From NCBI GenBank assembly GCA_036426205.1, contig CM071570.1, positions 50,142,984-50,206,983 on the forward strand: a DNA stretch of 64,000 nt, written 5' to 3'. Position numbers and translations under genes: made by a program. The notes beneath the pieces were generated by a model that saw only the letters and a program-made list of their open reading frames with translations, did no database searches and was not told the DNA's origin. The DNA comes from Ascaphus truei. Taxonomy: Eukaryota > Chordata > Amphibia > Anura > Ascaphidae. Each line of letters starts with the position of its first letter. Positions within the stretch are counted from its first letter, which is position 1. Below are positions 10,840-19,716 of this stretch, piece after piece.

Positions 10840-13020
10840 CTGTAGTACTTATTATGTCACTATACCAGTGAAGGCAAACCTGTGGCACATGTGCCAGCTC
10901 TGGCATGTGGCAGCATCTGAGCTGGCACATACCAATTATTGCTGGGGCTAATCTACCTCTAATTAACTGCCATTGTCCTACAGTACCATACAGTCTCCCA
11001 TGTAGCCCCACCTCTTTTCCACAAGAAAACAAGGCTGACAGACTGAGACTAAGACTAAGTTTATGTGAGTCTTACTGATATAGTAATTCTCACTGTTTTT
11101 AGAATCAGCAGTCTCATTGATTTGAGTGGGGTCTGTAATGATTCTCCTCCCTTTGGGGGTGAAGGGCTACGGATATGTAGGTGTTAGCATGACCAGAAGA
11201 TCATAAACATAGAGTCATTAAATAGCAACTGTACCACAATTGTGGTATTTTTGCCACAAAAACCTGTTCCTACATAAAAAAACGAATATTTTACTCCACG
11301 CATTAAAATATAGGAACCAACATACCAATGAGTAAATAATACAATGTTGATGCTAGTCATCAATTTCCCTCACATGCAGTACAGGGCTATGACAAAACAT
11401 CTACATGTGGTCAAGCAGTCGTTTAGAAGGATCCAGACCCTGGGTTTTCAGAGGAACTCAGGTTTTGACTCCCTAAATTCACCCATCTCTACTTGAGTAA
11501 TGCAAACTAACATCTAGCAAATAAATCAAAACAGAACAAGCAAAAAGCGGAGGAACCAATACATCTTGAGTTTACAAAATAGAACGTCATGGCCAACATT
11601 GCCAGAGACATCTGCAAAACCTTGAACAAAAGTACCATATTACTTTCCACTATGTAAACACAACACTCATGTTAAAGAGGGCTGTAACTGAGGGAATGTT
11701 TGAATAAATACACAATTCAATTTGGCCAGGACTTTCTATTTTCATATAGCAAAGAGTATATGCCCTATAGTAAAAGTTTATGGTTGCTTATTGAAGTGTT
11801 CTCATTTAAGTTAATTTACTTTTATACATGATTTCTTATTTTAATTTCCACAGGAAAACCACCATGGATAACATAAAAAAAGAGCACTTCTAGGATACCT
11901 TCCACATGGAGATACTTTTAGGTTATAATTATGGATGTGGAATATATAGAACATCACAAAATTATGTATGTGTTAAGCAAGCCTGGAACTGTAAAATGTT
12001 TTGAAAAACCACGTTTACATGGATAATAAGTACGTGGCTGCCATTTCCTGTCGTTGGTTTGAAATGTGTAGCCTCCATGGTAAAATTACTGTTATTTCCT
12101 GTCAGAGAACTCTGATGTCTTTGTATAAACTGTGGGAAAGTTCATGAATTGATGTATTGTTGTAATAACTTGCCACAATGTGTTGCAAAGTCTTCACCTG
12201 TCAGTTTCTAGTAGGAATTAAACTCAGATGCTAGGAACTGCAAGTCAATTATATATATATAAAAAAAAAAGTTTCAATTCTTATATCAATACCACAGATA
12301 ATCCAATCAACGAAATCAATAACACGATGACCAATAATTGACAACATAAAACCTGAAGTTTAAGCGGGGTAATTGAATTGTAGCTTTCTTCGTCACTAAA
12401 GGGGTTAATGACAAATTCAGCTGAGAAAACAGACACTGAACAGGGACACAGATATAGCTTTATACTTGACATCTGTTTTTAACCAAAAAATATCTTGCCC
12501 TAAGGAATTATTGTTTCTAGGTGGTGAAAATAATGTTCTATTAATTGTCTGGACAAAAAGTAAATGCTCACAAATTCAAGGAACCAAATCGTGAATCTTT
12601 GATTTCAGTGTAAAAACCAAACTGCAGATAATACAATCTTCAATTCAAGTCATACAATGCATTACAGGATAGATATTATAATAAAGGTCAATGGTCTATG
12701 AGTGAACACAATTTGCATTCATTAGTTCAGTTGGTCTGTTTTAATAACGTAAGAGATTTGATCATGTATTGGAAATTCATTTTTATCTGGTATTCATGGT
12801 TGCATTTTTAAAGTGGGGTGCATTTCAGTTGGCATATGCTGAATTCCCAGCCAAAATAACCAATGAATATGTAAACACAGGATTTACACATGAAACAGTT
12901 AATTTACATATGAAGGTAATTTGGTTGCACATTCATTGGATATACATAAAATATTAGTCAATCCAAGGAAAGGGAGATTCGGACTATCATATACAGTATT
13001 GTAAAGGGCATTCAAAGATT
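10840..13020. other. No gene seen over about 2.2 kb
   Basis: AT-rich DNA. 10869-10935 contains CCTGTGGCACATGTGCCAG-like sequence, seen in hAT ends, but no partner end was found. Short ORFs show no domain. Confidence 0.4.
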
Positions 13021-13023
13021 GTG

Positions 13024-13024
<1 letters not shown>

Positions 13025-13059
<35 letters not shown>

Positions 13060-13097
13060 ATATAATAATATATAATTTTTATATATATATATATATA
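13025..13097. repeat. (TA)n microsatellite
   Basis: Alternating TA with short AATA interruptions. It adjoins the left edge of the hammerhead-repeat array on the - strand. Confidence 0.95.
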
Positions 13098-13099
13098 GA

Positions 13100-13645
13100 C
13101 ACATGTAAATACAACTGTATACTCATCTGCATGTATTAGGCAGGTCTGCAACCCCGCCTTTCACCATTATCACCCAGCACACAGCACTTTCACTGCAGCA
13201 AGGGATTCTGGGAAATGACATGCAAATGATCACAGTGTCACCTTTTGCTTCAAAACCATTTTTAACATGGTTGCCTATAGGCTTAAGTACTGAGTTAAGT
13301 TATGGTGAGTATATATATATATATATATATATATTGACAAAACCCTCCACACCAAAGCATAGATTCAAATGGAAATATACATGTATGCTCATTTGCATGT
13401 CTTAGGCAGGTCTACAACCCCCTTTCACATTTCACCCAGCACACACACTTCCACTGCAGCAAGGGATTCTGGGAAATGACATGCAAATGAGCACCACGTG
13501 CCACTTTTTGCTTCAAAACCATTTTAAACATGGTTCCCTATAGCTTAAGCTGCTGCATGGTCACTGTTAGCACAGCCAGGGTTAATGCATAGCAAGTAAA
13601 CCCCCCCCACAGACGCTGTTTCGACCTTATGGGTCTCATTTAGAA
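13100..13645 (-). repeat. Hammerhead repeat array, dimer with one degenerate ribozyme
   Basis: Read on the - strand from 13645 this gives: a degenerate hammerhead; the body block (TTTCCCAGAATCCCTTGCTG, octamer ATTTGCAT at 13481-13488, ACCTGCCTAAGACATGC); a PSE-like box at 13290-13309; then the body again (13100-13280) with the ribozyme segment missing. The head-to-tail order shows that the unit is a tandem repeat of about 0.4 kb. A (TA)n run at 13310-13335 separates the PSE-like box from upstream sequence. Same family as 15682-16269 and 19717-20028. Confidence 0.8.
13587..13645 (-). ncRNA. Degenerate hammerhead ribozyme copy
   Basis: On the - strand the GGTCGAAACAGC part is intact, and stem II (GACC..GGTC) is kept with a one-base-shorter loop. 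The first core segment, however, reads CTAAATGA instead of CTGATGA, and the 3' side reads AGCGTC instead of AGCTGTC. The outer stem I strand GCATAGCAAG is also altered. Probably inactive. Confidence 0.6.
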
Positions 13646-13929
13646 CATATATATATATTATTTTTCTGTTTTCTTCTTTTACATGTGATGATTATTCTAT
13701 TTTAACAGCGGTTGATTACTCTAGGCAGGGTGGCAACCCTGTCGCCATTCGCCACATGTGGCGAATTGGCAGTGAACTGTGGCGAATAAACCACTGGACT
13801 CCCTGTATGGCCCCCGTAACCGCCCAGGCCCTCCCTCTTCCCTTGGTAGGGAGGAGCGCGCTCCAGCTGTGTGACGCACTTCTCCCCCCCTCCTCCTTAC
13901 TGCACCGGCAGCCCAGGAAGGAGAAGCAG

Positions 13930-14320
13930 CACCGTGACACGGAGAGGAAGCTCTCTCTCCTCCTCTCAACACCCCCTCCTTCTTACTGCACGGGCGACTC
14001 AAACACAAACACAGGAGAAACAGCACAGAGAGGAAGCTCTCCTCCTCTTCCCTCCACACCCCGCTTAAAGCACCGGCAGACAGACACAGAGAAGGCAGCA
14101 CAGAGGAAGCTCTCCTCTCTTCCCCCACCGCCCCCTGCTAAATCACCCGGCAGACAGAACACAGGAGAAGCAGCTCTCCTCCTCTTCCCCCCCACCCCTC
14201 CTGCTTAAAGCACCGGCGACCGACACAGAGAGCAAGCTCTCCTCCTCTTCCCCCCCACCCCCCCTGCTTAAAGCACCCGGCAGACAGACACAGGAGAACA
14301 GCACAGAGAGGAAGCTCTCT
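13930..14320. repeat. Minisatellite of about 80-100-bp units inside the hAT element
   Basis: Successive units contain AGGAAGCTCTCCTCCTCTTC, a run of C, TGCTTAAAGCACCGGC or TACTGCACGGGC, and AGACACAGGAGAA. Roughly five units with variable spacing. The overlapping ORFs on both strands are by-products of the repeat. Confidence 0.8.
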
Positions 14321-14489
14321 CCCCCTCCCACCCCCTTACTGCACTAGCAGCCACAAGACACAGGAGAACTCACCGAGAGAAGCTCTCTCTCCTCCTCTCT
14401 CCACCCCCTTGCTTCTTACGGCACGGCAGCCACAGGGACAGAGAAGCAGCACTGAGAAGCATGTCCCAGACCAACCCCTCTCAGGCTGC

Positions 14490-15010
14490 CATGACCCTCC
14501 CTTCCTCGCGCTGCCCCCTGACCCTCCCTTCTCAACGCTGCCGCTGACCCTCCTTCTCTCTCGCCTGCCTAGACCCTCACCATGCCCTTGCCCTGACCCG
14601 CCTCCCTTTCACGCTGGCCCTGACCCTCCTTCTCTGCTGCGCTCTGACCCTCCCTTCTCACTCTGCTGGCTGCCCTGACCCTCCCTTCTCTGTTGCTGCC
14701 CTGACCCCCCTCTCTGCGCTGCCCTGACCCACCCTTTCCACGCTGCCCGGACCCTCCCTTTTCTCGCCTGCCCTACCCCCTCCCTTCTCGCGTGCCCTCG
14801 ACCCTCCCTTTCTCACGCTGCCTGACCCTCCTTCTTGCGTTGCGCTGCCTGATCCTCCCTTCTCGCTCTGCCCTGACCCTCACTTACTCGTTTCTGCCCT
14901 GACCTCCCTTCTTCGTCTGCTCTCTGCCCTGACCCACCCCTCTCTTCTGCCCTGACCCTCCCCTCCGTCTGCCCTGGACCCTCATTCTTCTCACTGCTGC
15001 CGCCCTCCCG
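14490..15010. repeat. 24-bp minisatellite, ragged copy
   Basis: Same CTGCCCTGACCCTCCCTTCT unit as at 9806-10180, but nearly every unit has small insertions or deletions. No periodic reading frame survives. Confidence 0.85.
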
Positions 15011-15858
15011 AACCCCCCCCACTTGCGCTGCCCAGACCACCCCCCCCCACAGCTGCACCAAGCCTGCCCCACACCGGCACCCACTGCCCCCCCACTGCTT
15101 GCTGCATAGTTATCCCCCTCCCGTCCACAGTTTCCCCTGCCCAAGCCCCACGTTACCACCCTCCTATGTGCCCTACCCATAGGACGGGGGGGGGGGGAAG
15201 GGTGCTTGATGTATGAGGGGGACTGCTGAAAGGGACTGAGGGAGATCAAGGGTGCTGGGGGGAGATGATGATGAGGGGGGGGTAATGAGATTTGGTGAGT
15301 TAGGGGAGTTAATGAGATTTATATGGGGTGAGGTGATGATGCTGAGGTATGTGGTGGTGCATGAGAGGAGGATGAAGAGGGGGGTGAGTGAGGAGGGGGA
15401 CAAGGGGGTGAGAGGATGACGGGGTTGCGGCAGAGAATTTATAAACTTGTTCAACAGTGTGTGGTTTTTAAAATTTTCGCATGTGCAACATAATACCTCC
15501 ATTTTACATGGTGTGGCTATTTTCATCACTTCTAATTCGTCACACCTGTGGCTACATTGAAAAAATAGGTTGCCCACCCCTGCTCTAGCCCATTGACCTC
15601 GTCAATTCTAAAACGTCTACAGTATGAAAGTATCTAACATAATTGGAAACAAATGATGAGGAAAATAAAGGGTAGTGTTTACCTTTCACCATTATCACCC
15701 AGCACACAGCACTTCCACTGCAGCAAGGGATTCTGGGAAATGACATGCAAATGAGCACACAGTGCCACTTTTTGCTTCAAAAACCATTTTAAACATGGTT
15801 CCCTATATTCTTAAGCTTGCTGCATGGTCACAGCTTTGAGCACAGCCAAGGTTAAGGT

Positions 15859-15940
15859 GCATAGCCAGAAAACCCACCCACAGACAGCTGTTTCGACCTT
15901 AATGGGTCTCATCAGTGTGGGGTTGATTAACTGGCTATGC
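15859..15940 (-). ncRNA. Type I hammerhead ribozyme
   Basis: Self-cleaving RNA motif, read on the - strand. The core CTGATGA is at 15915-15909. Stem II is GACC..GGTC with loop CATTAA, followed by GAAA (15894-15891). Minimal stem III is A-C, loop AGCT, G-T, and cleavage site GTC ends at 15883. Stem I is long: CCCACA pairs with TGTGGG next to the core. After an internal loop, GCATAGCCAG (15940-15931) pairs exactly with CTGGCTATGC (15868-15859). All invariant core bases are present. The self-complementary ACAGCTGT around stem III would also allow a dimeric (double) hammerhead, as described for newt satellite 2. Predicted cleavage lies between 15883 and 15882. Activity is inferred. Confidence 0.9.
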
Positions 15941-15969
15941 AAAGAAGCTAAAGGATGGGGGTTACCATA

Positions 15970-15989
15970 CTGAGTTAAATTATGGTGAG
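15970..15989 (-). promoter_or_regulatory. PSE-like snRNA promoter box
   Basis: The - strand reads CTCACCATAATTTAACTCAG. From memory, the proximal sequence element of vertebrate snRNA genes has the form CTTACCGTAACTTGAAAG (human U6), so the first dozen positions match closely. It lies 30 nt upstream of the ribozyme outer stem. Confidence 0.5.
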
Positions 15990-15998
15990 TAAAAAAAA

Positions 15999-16268
15999 GC
16001 TGTGACCATGCAGCAAGCTTAAGCCTATAGGGAACCATGTTAAAAATGGTTTTTGAAGCAAAAAGTGGCACTGTGTGCTTATTTGCATGTCATTTCCCAG
16101 AATCCCTTGCTGCAGTGGAAGTGCTGTGTGCTGGGTGATAATGGTGAAAGGCGGGGTTGCAGACCTGCCTAAGACATGCAGATTCGCATACAGTTGTATT
16201 TACATTTGCATATTTGCTTTGCTGTGGATGGTTTTTGTCACTTTTTTTACTCACCATAACTTAACTCA

Positions 16269-16269
<1 letters not shown>
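15999..16269 (+). repeat. Hammerhead repeat unit lacking the ribozyme, + orientation
   Basis: Begins AGCTGTGACCATGCAGCAAGC and runs through the body to a PSE-like box at 16250-16269, then a (TA)n run. Octamers ATTTGCAT lie at 16081-16088 and 16204-16211. It is head-to-head with the preceding - strand unit, forming a large inverted repeat. The ribozyme segment that should follow the PSE is replaced by the TA run. Confidence 0.85.
16250..16269 (+). promoter_or_regulatory. PSE-like box with upstream octamer (snRNA-type promoter)
   Basis: CTCACCATAACTTAACTCAG, with octamer ATTTGCAT at 16081-16088 starting 169 bp upstream and a second one at 16204-16211. Octamer (DSE) plus PSE at roughly this spacing is the layout of vertebrate snRNA promoters. 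A TATA run follows immediately at 16270. Confidence 0.5.

Positions 16270-16303
<34 letters not shown>
16270..16303. repeat. (TA)n microsatellite
   Basis: Uninterrupted alternating TA directly after the PSE-like box. Confidence 0.97.
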
Positions 16304-16306
<3 letters not shown>

Positions 16307-16309
16307 CAC

Positions 16310-16679
16310 AGTAGTAATATTATTTTTTCCGTCTTTATCTTGTTCCTTATTCTGTGTACAGTACAGTAGTCATTGAGAGAGGAGAGGTTTTGTGTACATC
16401 ATTACTGCTGTTTATATACTGTACATTTGACTGTACAAACAGATTAGACTGGACACCCCACCTCCCCCCCAGGCCACCCTTTTTCCTGAAATGACAAGAA
16501 AACAAAAAATGAGTGCAGTTATGTGCGTACTGTATTATGGCATTGTGTGATGTTTAGTACTACTGTAGATGGCTGCTGCTGTTTTCTCTGGAAAGAAAAA
16601 AATTGAGCAGTTAGTAGGCAGTTACTGTAGTACTGTCAAACTAGTCTATACTGGAAATACTGTATACTCTGACTACTGT
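16310..16679. other. Probable 3' flank of the Tc1-type element; no gene
   Basis: Contains repeated TACTGTA, ACAGTACAG and TATACTCTGACTA motifs that also occur at 17870-17970 and within the introns of the transposase at 17968-19046. I read this as the same element interrupted by the LTR at 16685-17823. The end of the element was not located. Confidence 0.4.
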
Positions 16680-16684
16680 TAAAT

Positions 16685-17823
16685 TGTCACGCCTGTATGC
16701 CCACAGACCAAGCTAGACCCCAGTACTGAGGTGGGAACGGTATGATACCACACACCCACAGCAGTGGGAGCGAGCCCGGAGTGTGGTATAGTGTTGCTGG
16801 GCCTGTTGAAAGAGTTGTTAGGGTATACTTGCAATGCTTGGGGATGTCCATAAGAATAGTCATGTCCATTTGCCAATGTTCAGGAGTCGAGAGGGTAGAG
16901 TCGTCGGAGGGTAAGCCAGGTCCTAGGAAGCCAGAGGTAAGCGAGGTAGTATGCGTAGCAGGGTTAACAGGGATACCAGAGAGCAGAGTAGTCCAGGACA
17001 AGCAGGGGTCAAAGCCAGGGAAATCCAAGATAGCACAGGAGCAGGAAACCACAGGAACGGAGAGGGAGCACAGCATAGGTCAGGTACACACAGGGAAACA
17101 GGAACTATGCAGAGCGAGGAAGAAGTGGACAGAGGGATTATAAAGGAAGGTGCACGAATGACAGAGAGGGGAGGAGTAGAGAGAGAAGTGGGAGAAGCTA
17201 GAGATAGGTCAGAGAGAGAAGTGGAGGAGACAGAAGGGGCAGTGAGAGGAATGGCCTGTAAGGCTTGGGAGGCGGAGACAGGGGAAGCCTGATAAGAGGA
17301 GTCTGTGCGCGCGCCCCCTGTAAGCTGGGACTGCGCGCGCACCGGCTGCAACACAGACGCGGCCCTCACGGAGCCTGGGACGGCCGCAGAAGGGAAAGGA
17401 AGCCAAGAGGAGGGGAATGCGCACGCGGCCTGCGCCCGTGCGATGGCGAGCAAGGGTAGAGCGGAGGGATCAGGTGAGTCAGCGGAGGGGCATGTGGGTG
17501 CGCCCCCCGTGGGTTGCGGCAGCGCACGAGTCGGACGCGTCACCAGGCACACGGAACGCCGCGCCACAGGTACCACGCAGGGAGGCGGCAACGGGACAGA
17601 TGCCACCACAGGGGAAGGTGATGCGGGCACTGCGGGAGAGAGGGCACAGGGAGGATCATAGGAGGGACTCAGGGACCGCGTGGGTATGCGGGATCTGCGG
17701 GGTACGCGCTGCGGCAAAGGGAGAGAGGTGGAGGGTAACGGAGAGGCTTGGGAAGGAGTGGGAAGGGCAACAGGAGACGGGAGAGAGGGACCAGGAAGGG
17801 AAGGAATCTCCTGAGTCGTCACA
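16685..17823 (-). mobile_element. Solo LTR of a Ty3/gypsy-like element
   Basis: The + strand begins TGTCACGCC and ends CGTCACA, so both strands start with TG and end with CA. The 5 bp on each side are identical (TAAAT at 16680-16684 and 17824-17828), a standard LTR-element TSD. There is no internal region or second LTR, so it is a solo LTR of 1,139 bp. The - strand start (TGTGACG) and end (GGCGTGACA) resemble those of the LTR at 32199-33088, which is oriented - by its polypurine tract, so I assign - here too. GC- and CpG-rich in 17300-17720. A 338-codon - strand frame across it (16923-17939) has no domain and runs out of the LTR; I treat it as chance. Confidence 0.75.
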
Positions 17824-17828
17824 TAAAT

Positions 17829-17967
17829 ACTATGTAACCAGATGGCTGGTGATGCTCTCTCTGTAAAGAAAAAACTGTAACTGCTGTATACTCTGACTAT
17901 AAGGAAAGAAAAAATCTGTGCCAAACTTACCTGTATCATACTGTACTTACAATACTACAGCACAGTA
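17829..17967. other. Flank between solo LTR and transposase 3' end
   Basis: Carries TATACTCTGACTA, also present at 16663-16675 left of the LTR. Consistent with the LTR having landed in the 3' part of the Tc1-type element. Confidence 0.4.
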
Positions 17968-19046
17968 CTACTTTCCTGATGCTTGCCCATTACGCGTGAT
18001 CACAATGGGCAACACAGTCACAATATGGTCTATATATTTATTGCAGCGTTCCACGGTGAGTACATCGTTCCAAAAAACTCATTATGCCTTTCGCCAACTC
18101 GTCCTTTTTGGAGGGTTTCGCCACTTTCCGGATATGGTCCTTCAGCTGATGCCAGACCATTTCGATCGGATTGAAGTCTGGCGATCTGTCATTGGAAAAA
18201 AAGGACAATTAGTTTAAGAGATACAGTACACAGTAAAAACAGTGGGGAAAAAATGAGACACGGTTACCGCACTTACTCCGCTGGCATCTTCACCCAGTTG
18301 ATACCGCGCTCAAGGATATGCGCTGTTGACGCGGTGTGCTTCGGATCATTGTCCTGGTAGAAACGATGACCATCCGGAAACTCGCGTGTGTATTGCAAGA
18401 CAATTTTGTCTTGGAAGAAAACTTTATTCATGATTCCTATAACAAAAAAAGAAAAGTGCTCAAAAAACTGCACAATAGCACAGTACAGTGCATACAGTAA
18501 GGCTACACTAGTAAAGTACAGTGCATAAGGCTACATTATATTTTATATATTTTACCTTCAAAGATGACAATGCATCGTGGTCCACGCCTAGAGATGGCAC
18601 CCCACACATGCATCTTCACGGGGTGTTTTGGTCGCGGCTTCATGATATGCAACCTTTTTTGTGGAATGCAAATCTCTCCAGCGAAACAGTAGATGGGGGT
18701 CAGTGAAGATGCAATCCTGGAAAGTTTCCCCACTGTCGATCCATGCCTGGGCCTGGACCACTCTTTTGATTTTGTTTACGTCCCTTATCATGGGGTACGC
18801 TCTGTAATGACAAGGAATAAATAATTTTAGCGGTACAGTACAGTTTCCTAAACAACACGTTTACCTCCTGTACTGTCCAGTACTAACCTCACACGTCCAT
18901 ATTTCCATCCAATTCTGCGTCTCATCTTCTTTATGCTGGTCTCGGATACAGTCAGATTGTGATTTTCCTGCAGAGTGTATTTGACCCTTAATGCACTCTT
19001 CTCATCATTCTCCTCACTTATTTTGTCCACCAGAAGAGTTGTCTCC
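17968..19046 (-). pseudogene. Tc1/mariner-type transposase with three short introns, degenerate
   Basis: Cut-and-paste transposase (IS630/Tc1/mariner superfamily). Four exon-like blocks on the - strand: 19046-18898, 18801-18556, 18436-18277 and 18185-17968. They are separated by 96-, 119- and 91-bp introns with GT..AG ends, and codon phase is kept across each junction. Motifs in order: KMRRRIGWKYGRVR, AQAWIDSGETFQDCIFTD (first catalytic Asp region), [34 protein letters not shown] (second Asp), and GINW..MPAESPDFNPIE (catalytic Glu, split by the third intron), then MVWHQLKD. The Asp-Glu spacing is 32 residues, against 34 in typical Tc1. Exon 2 needs two frame changes and exon 4 has an extra T in a T run. 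The N-terminal DNA-binding exons are not found: an acceptor lies at 19047, and beyond it lies the TA-rich tail of the U2-headed element. Not functional as it stands. Confidence 0.85.
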
Positions 19047-19129
19047 CTACAATGTAAAGAAAAACAATCCGGTAAGTTACAGTGCTGTAGGCCACAAGCA
19101 CAGCATTACAGTATTACAGCACAGTTCTA

Positions 19130-19488
19130 CAGTATCAATATGCAGCAATAAAAAAATATATATACTGTTGTAATATAAATACAAATTGAAATAACCAAAA
19201 TATTAGACACAGTAGATCAACAGGATACAATATATTGTTCTATTAATATGCAGCAATATAAAAAATATATATACCGTTGTAATATAAATATAAATATAAA
19301 AATATATATATACTGTTGTAATATAAATATAAATATATATACTGTTGTAATATAAATATAAAAAATATATATACTGTTGTAATATAAATACAAATTGAAA
19401 TAACCAAAATATTAGAGACAGTAGATCAACAGGATACAATATATTGTTCTATTAATATGCAGCAATATAAAAAATATATATACCCCCA
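19130..19488 (-). repeat. TA-rich tandem tail of the U2-headed element
   Basis: Two near-identical blocks (about 19141-19275 and 19365-19488) share ATACTGTTGTAATATAAATA, CAAATTGAAATAACC, a TAGATCAACAGGATACAATA block and ATTAATATGCAGCAATA. They are joined by shorter TATATACTGTTGTAATATAAA reiterations. On the - strand they follow the structured body at 19489-19715 like a reiterated 3' tail of a retroposon. Confidence 0.7.
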
Positions 19489-19715
19489 GCCCCGAAGGGC
19501 TGGTTGTTTGAATGCCATCCCCCCTTAGCCCGAAGGCTCAGGGGTTCTGTGGTCCGGGGCCTGGACACCACCTCTCAACAAGCTAGAGGGCCAAATGCTT
19601 GCCACAGACCTTTCCTACTGGAGCCCCATGTAGGATAGTACTGTATTTGGTCATAGCTGTGCAGGTCAAGAGGAGCACTCATCTCACCTTGATCTTAGCC
19701 AAAAGGCCGAGAAGC
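19489..19715 (-). mobile_element. U2 snRNA-headed retroposon-like sequence
   Basis: On the - strand it starts at 19715 with about 28 nt identical to the 5' part of U2 snRNA (GCTTCTCGGCCTTTTGGC, then TAAGATCAAG, down to 19688). This is the segment that forms U2 stem I and precedes the branch-site recognition region, which is absent here. The next about 200 nt are not U2. They end in two GC-rich hairpins with TTCGG-type loops (GAGCCTTCGGGCT, and CCAGCCC..GGGCTGG around CTTCGG) just before the TA-rich tail. Head from a small RNA, unrelated body and reiterated tail is SINE-like. Alternatives: a chimeric retrosequence made by template switching, or a U2 gene interrupted by a site-specific LINE of the kind that targets U2 genes. 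Confidence 0.6.
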
Positions 19716-19716
19716 A

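Larger units (their letters stand above)
13719..15590. mobile_element. hAT-type non-autonomous element with nested minisatellites, copy 2
   Basis: The left end near 13727 (AGGGTGGCAACCCTG) and right end at 15582 (GGTTGCCCACCCCTG) are inverted and of hAT type. The 8 bp outside are CTCTAGGC on the left (13719-13726) and CTCTAGCC on the right (15583-15590). The matching flank of copy 1 reads CTCTAGGC, which supports an 8-bp TSD. Inside are subterminal inverted blocks (CGCCACA..TGTGGCG), units of about 80-100 bp with GAGGAAGCTCTC and GGCAGACAGACACAG (13930-14320), and a ragged copy of the 24-bp minisatellite. No transposase. Compared with copy 1 it differs mainly by many 1-2 base gaps. Confidence 0.75.
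15682..15998 (-). repeat. Hammerhead repeat unit with intact ribozyme (inverted relative to the next unit)
   Basis: On the - strand the order is: poly-T, PSE-like box (15970-15989), hammerhead ribozyme (15859-15940), a CACCTTAACCTTGGCTGTGC block, GACCATGCAGCAAGC, and body with octamer (15745-15752). It ends at 15682 inside the body, at the point where the duplicated flank of the hAT element begins. At about 15998 it meets an oppositely oriented copy. Confidence 0.85.

Noticed and set aside
16923..17939. 338-codon - strand frame as a host gene
   Set aside because: Pro/Ser/Leu/Ala-rich without domains. It lies almost entirely in a solo LTR with low stop-codon content and runs across the LTR edge and TSD.
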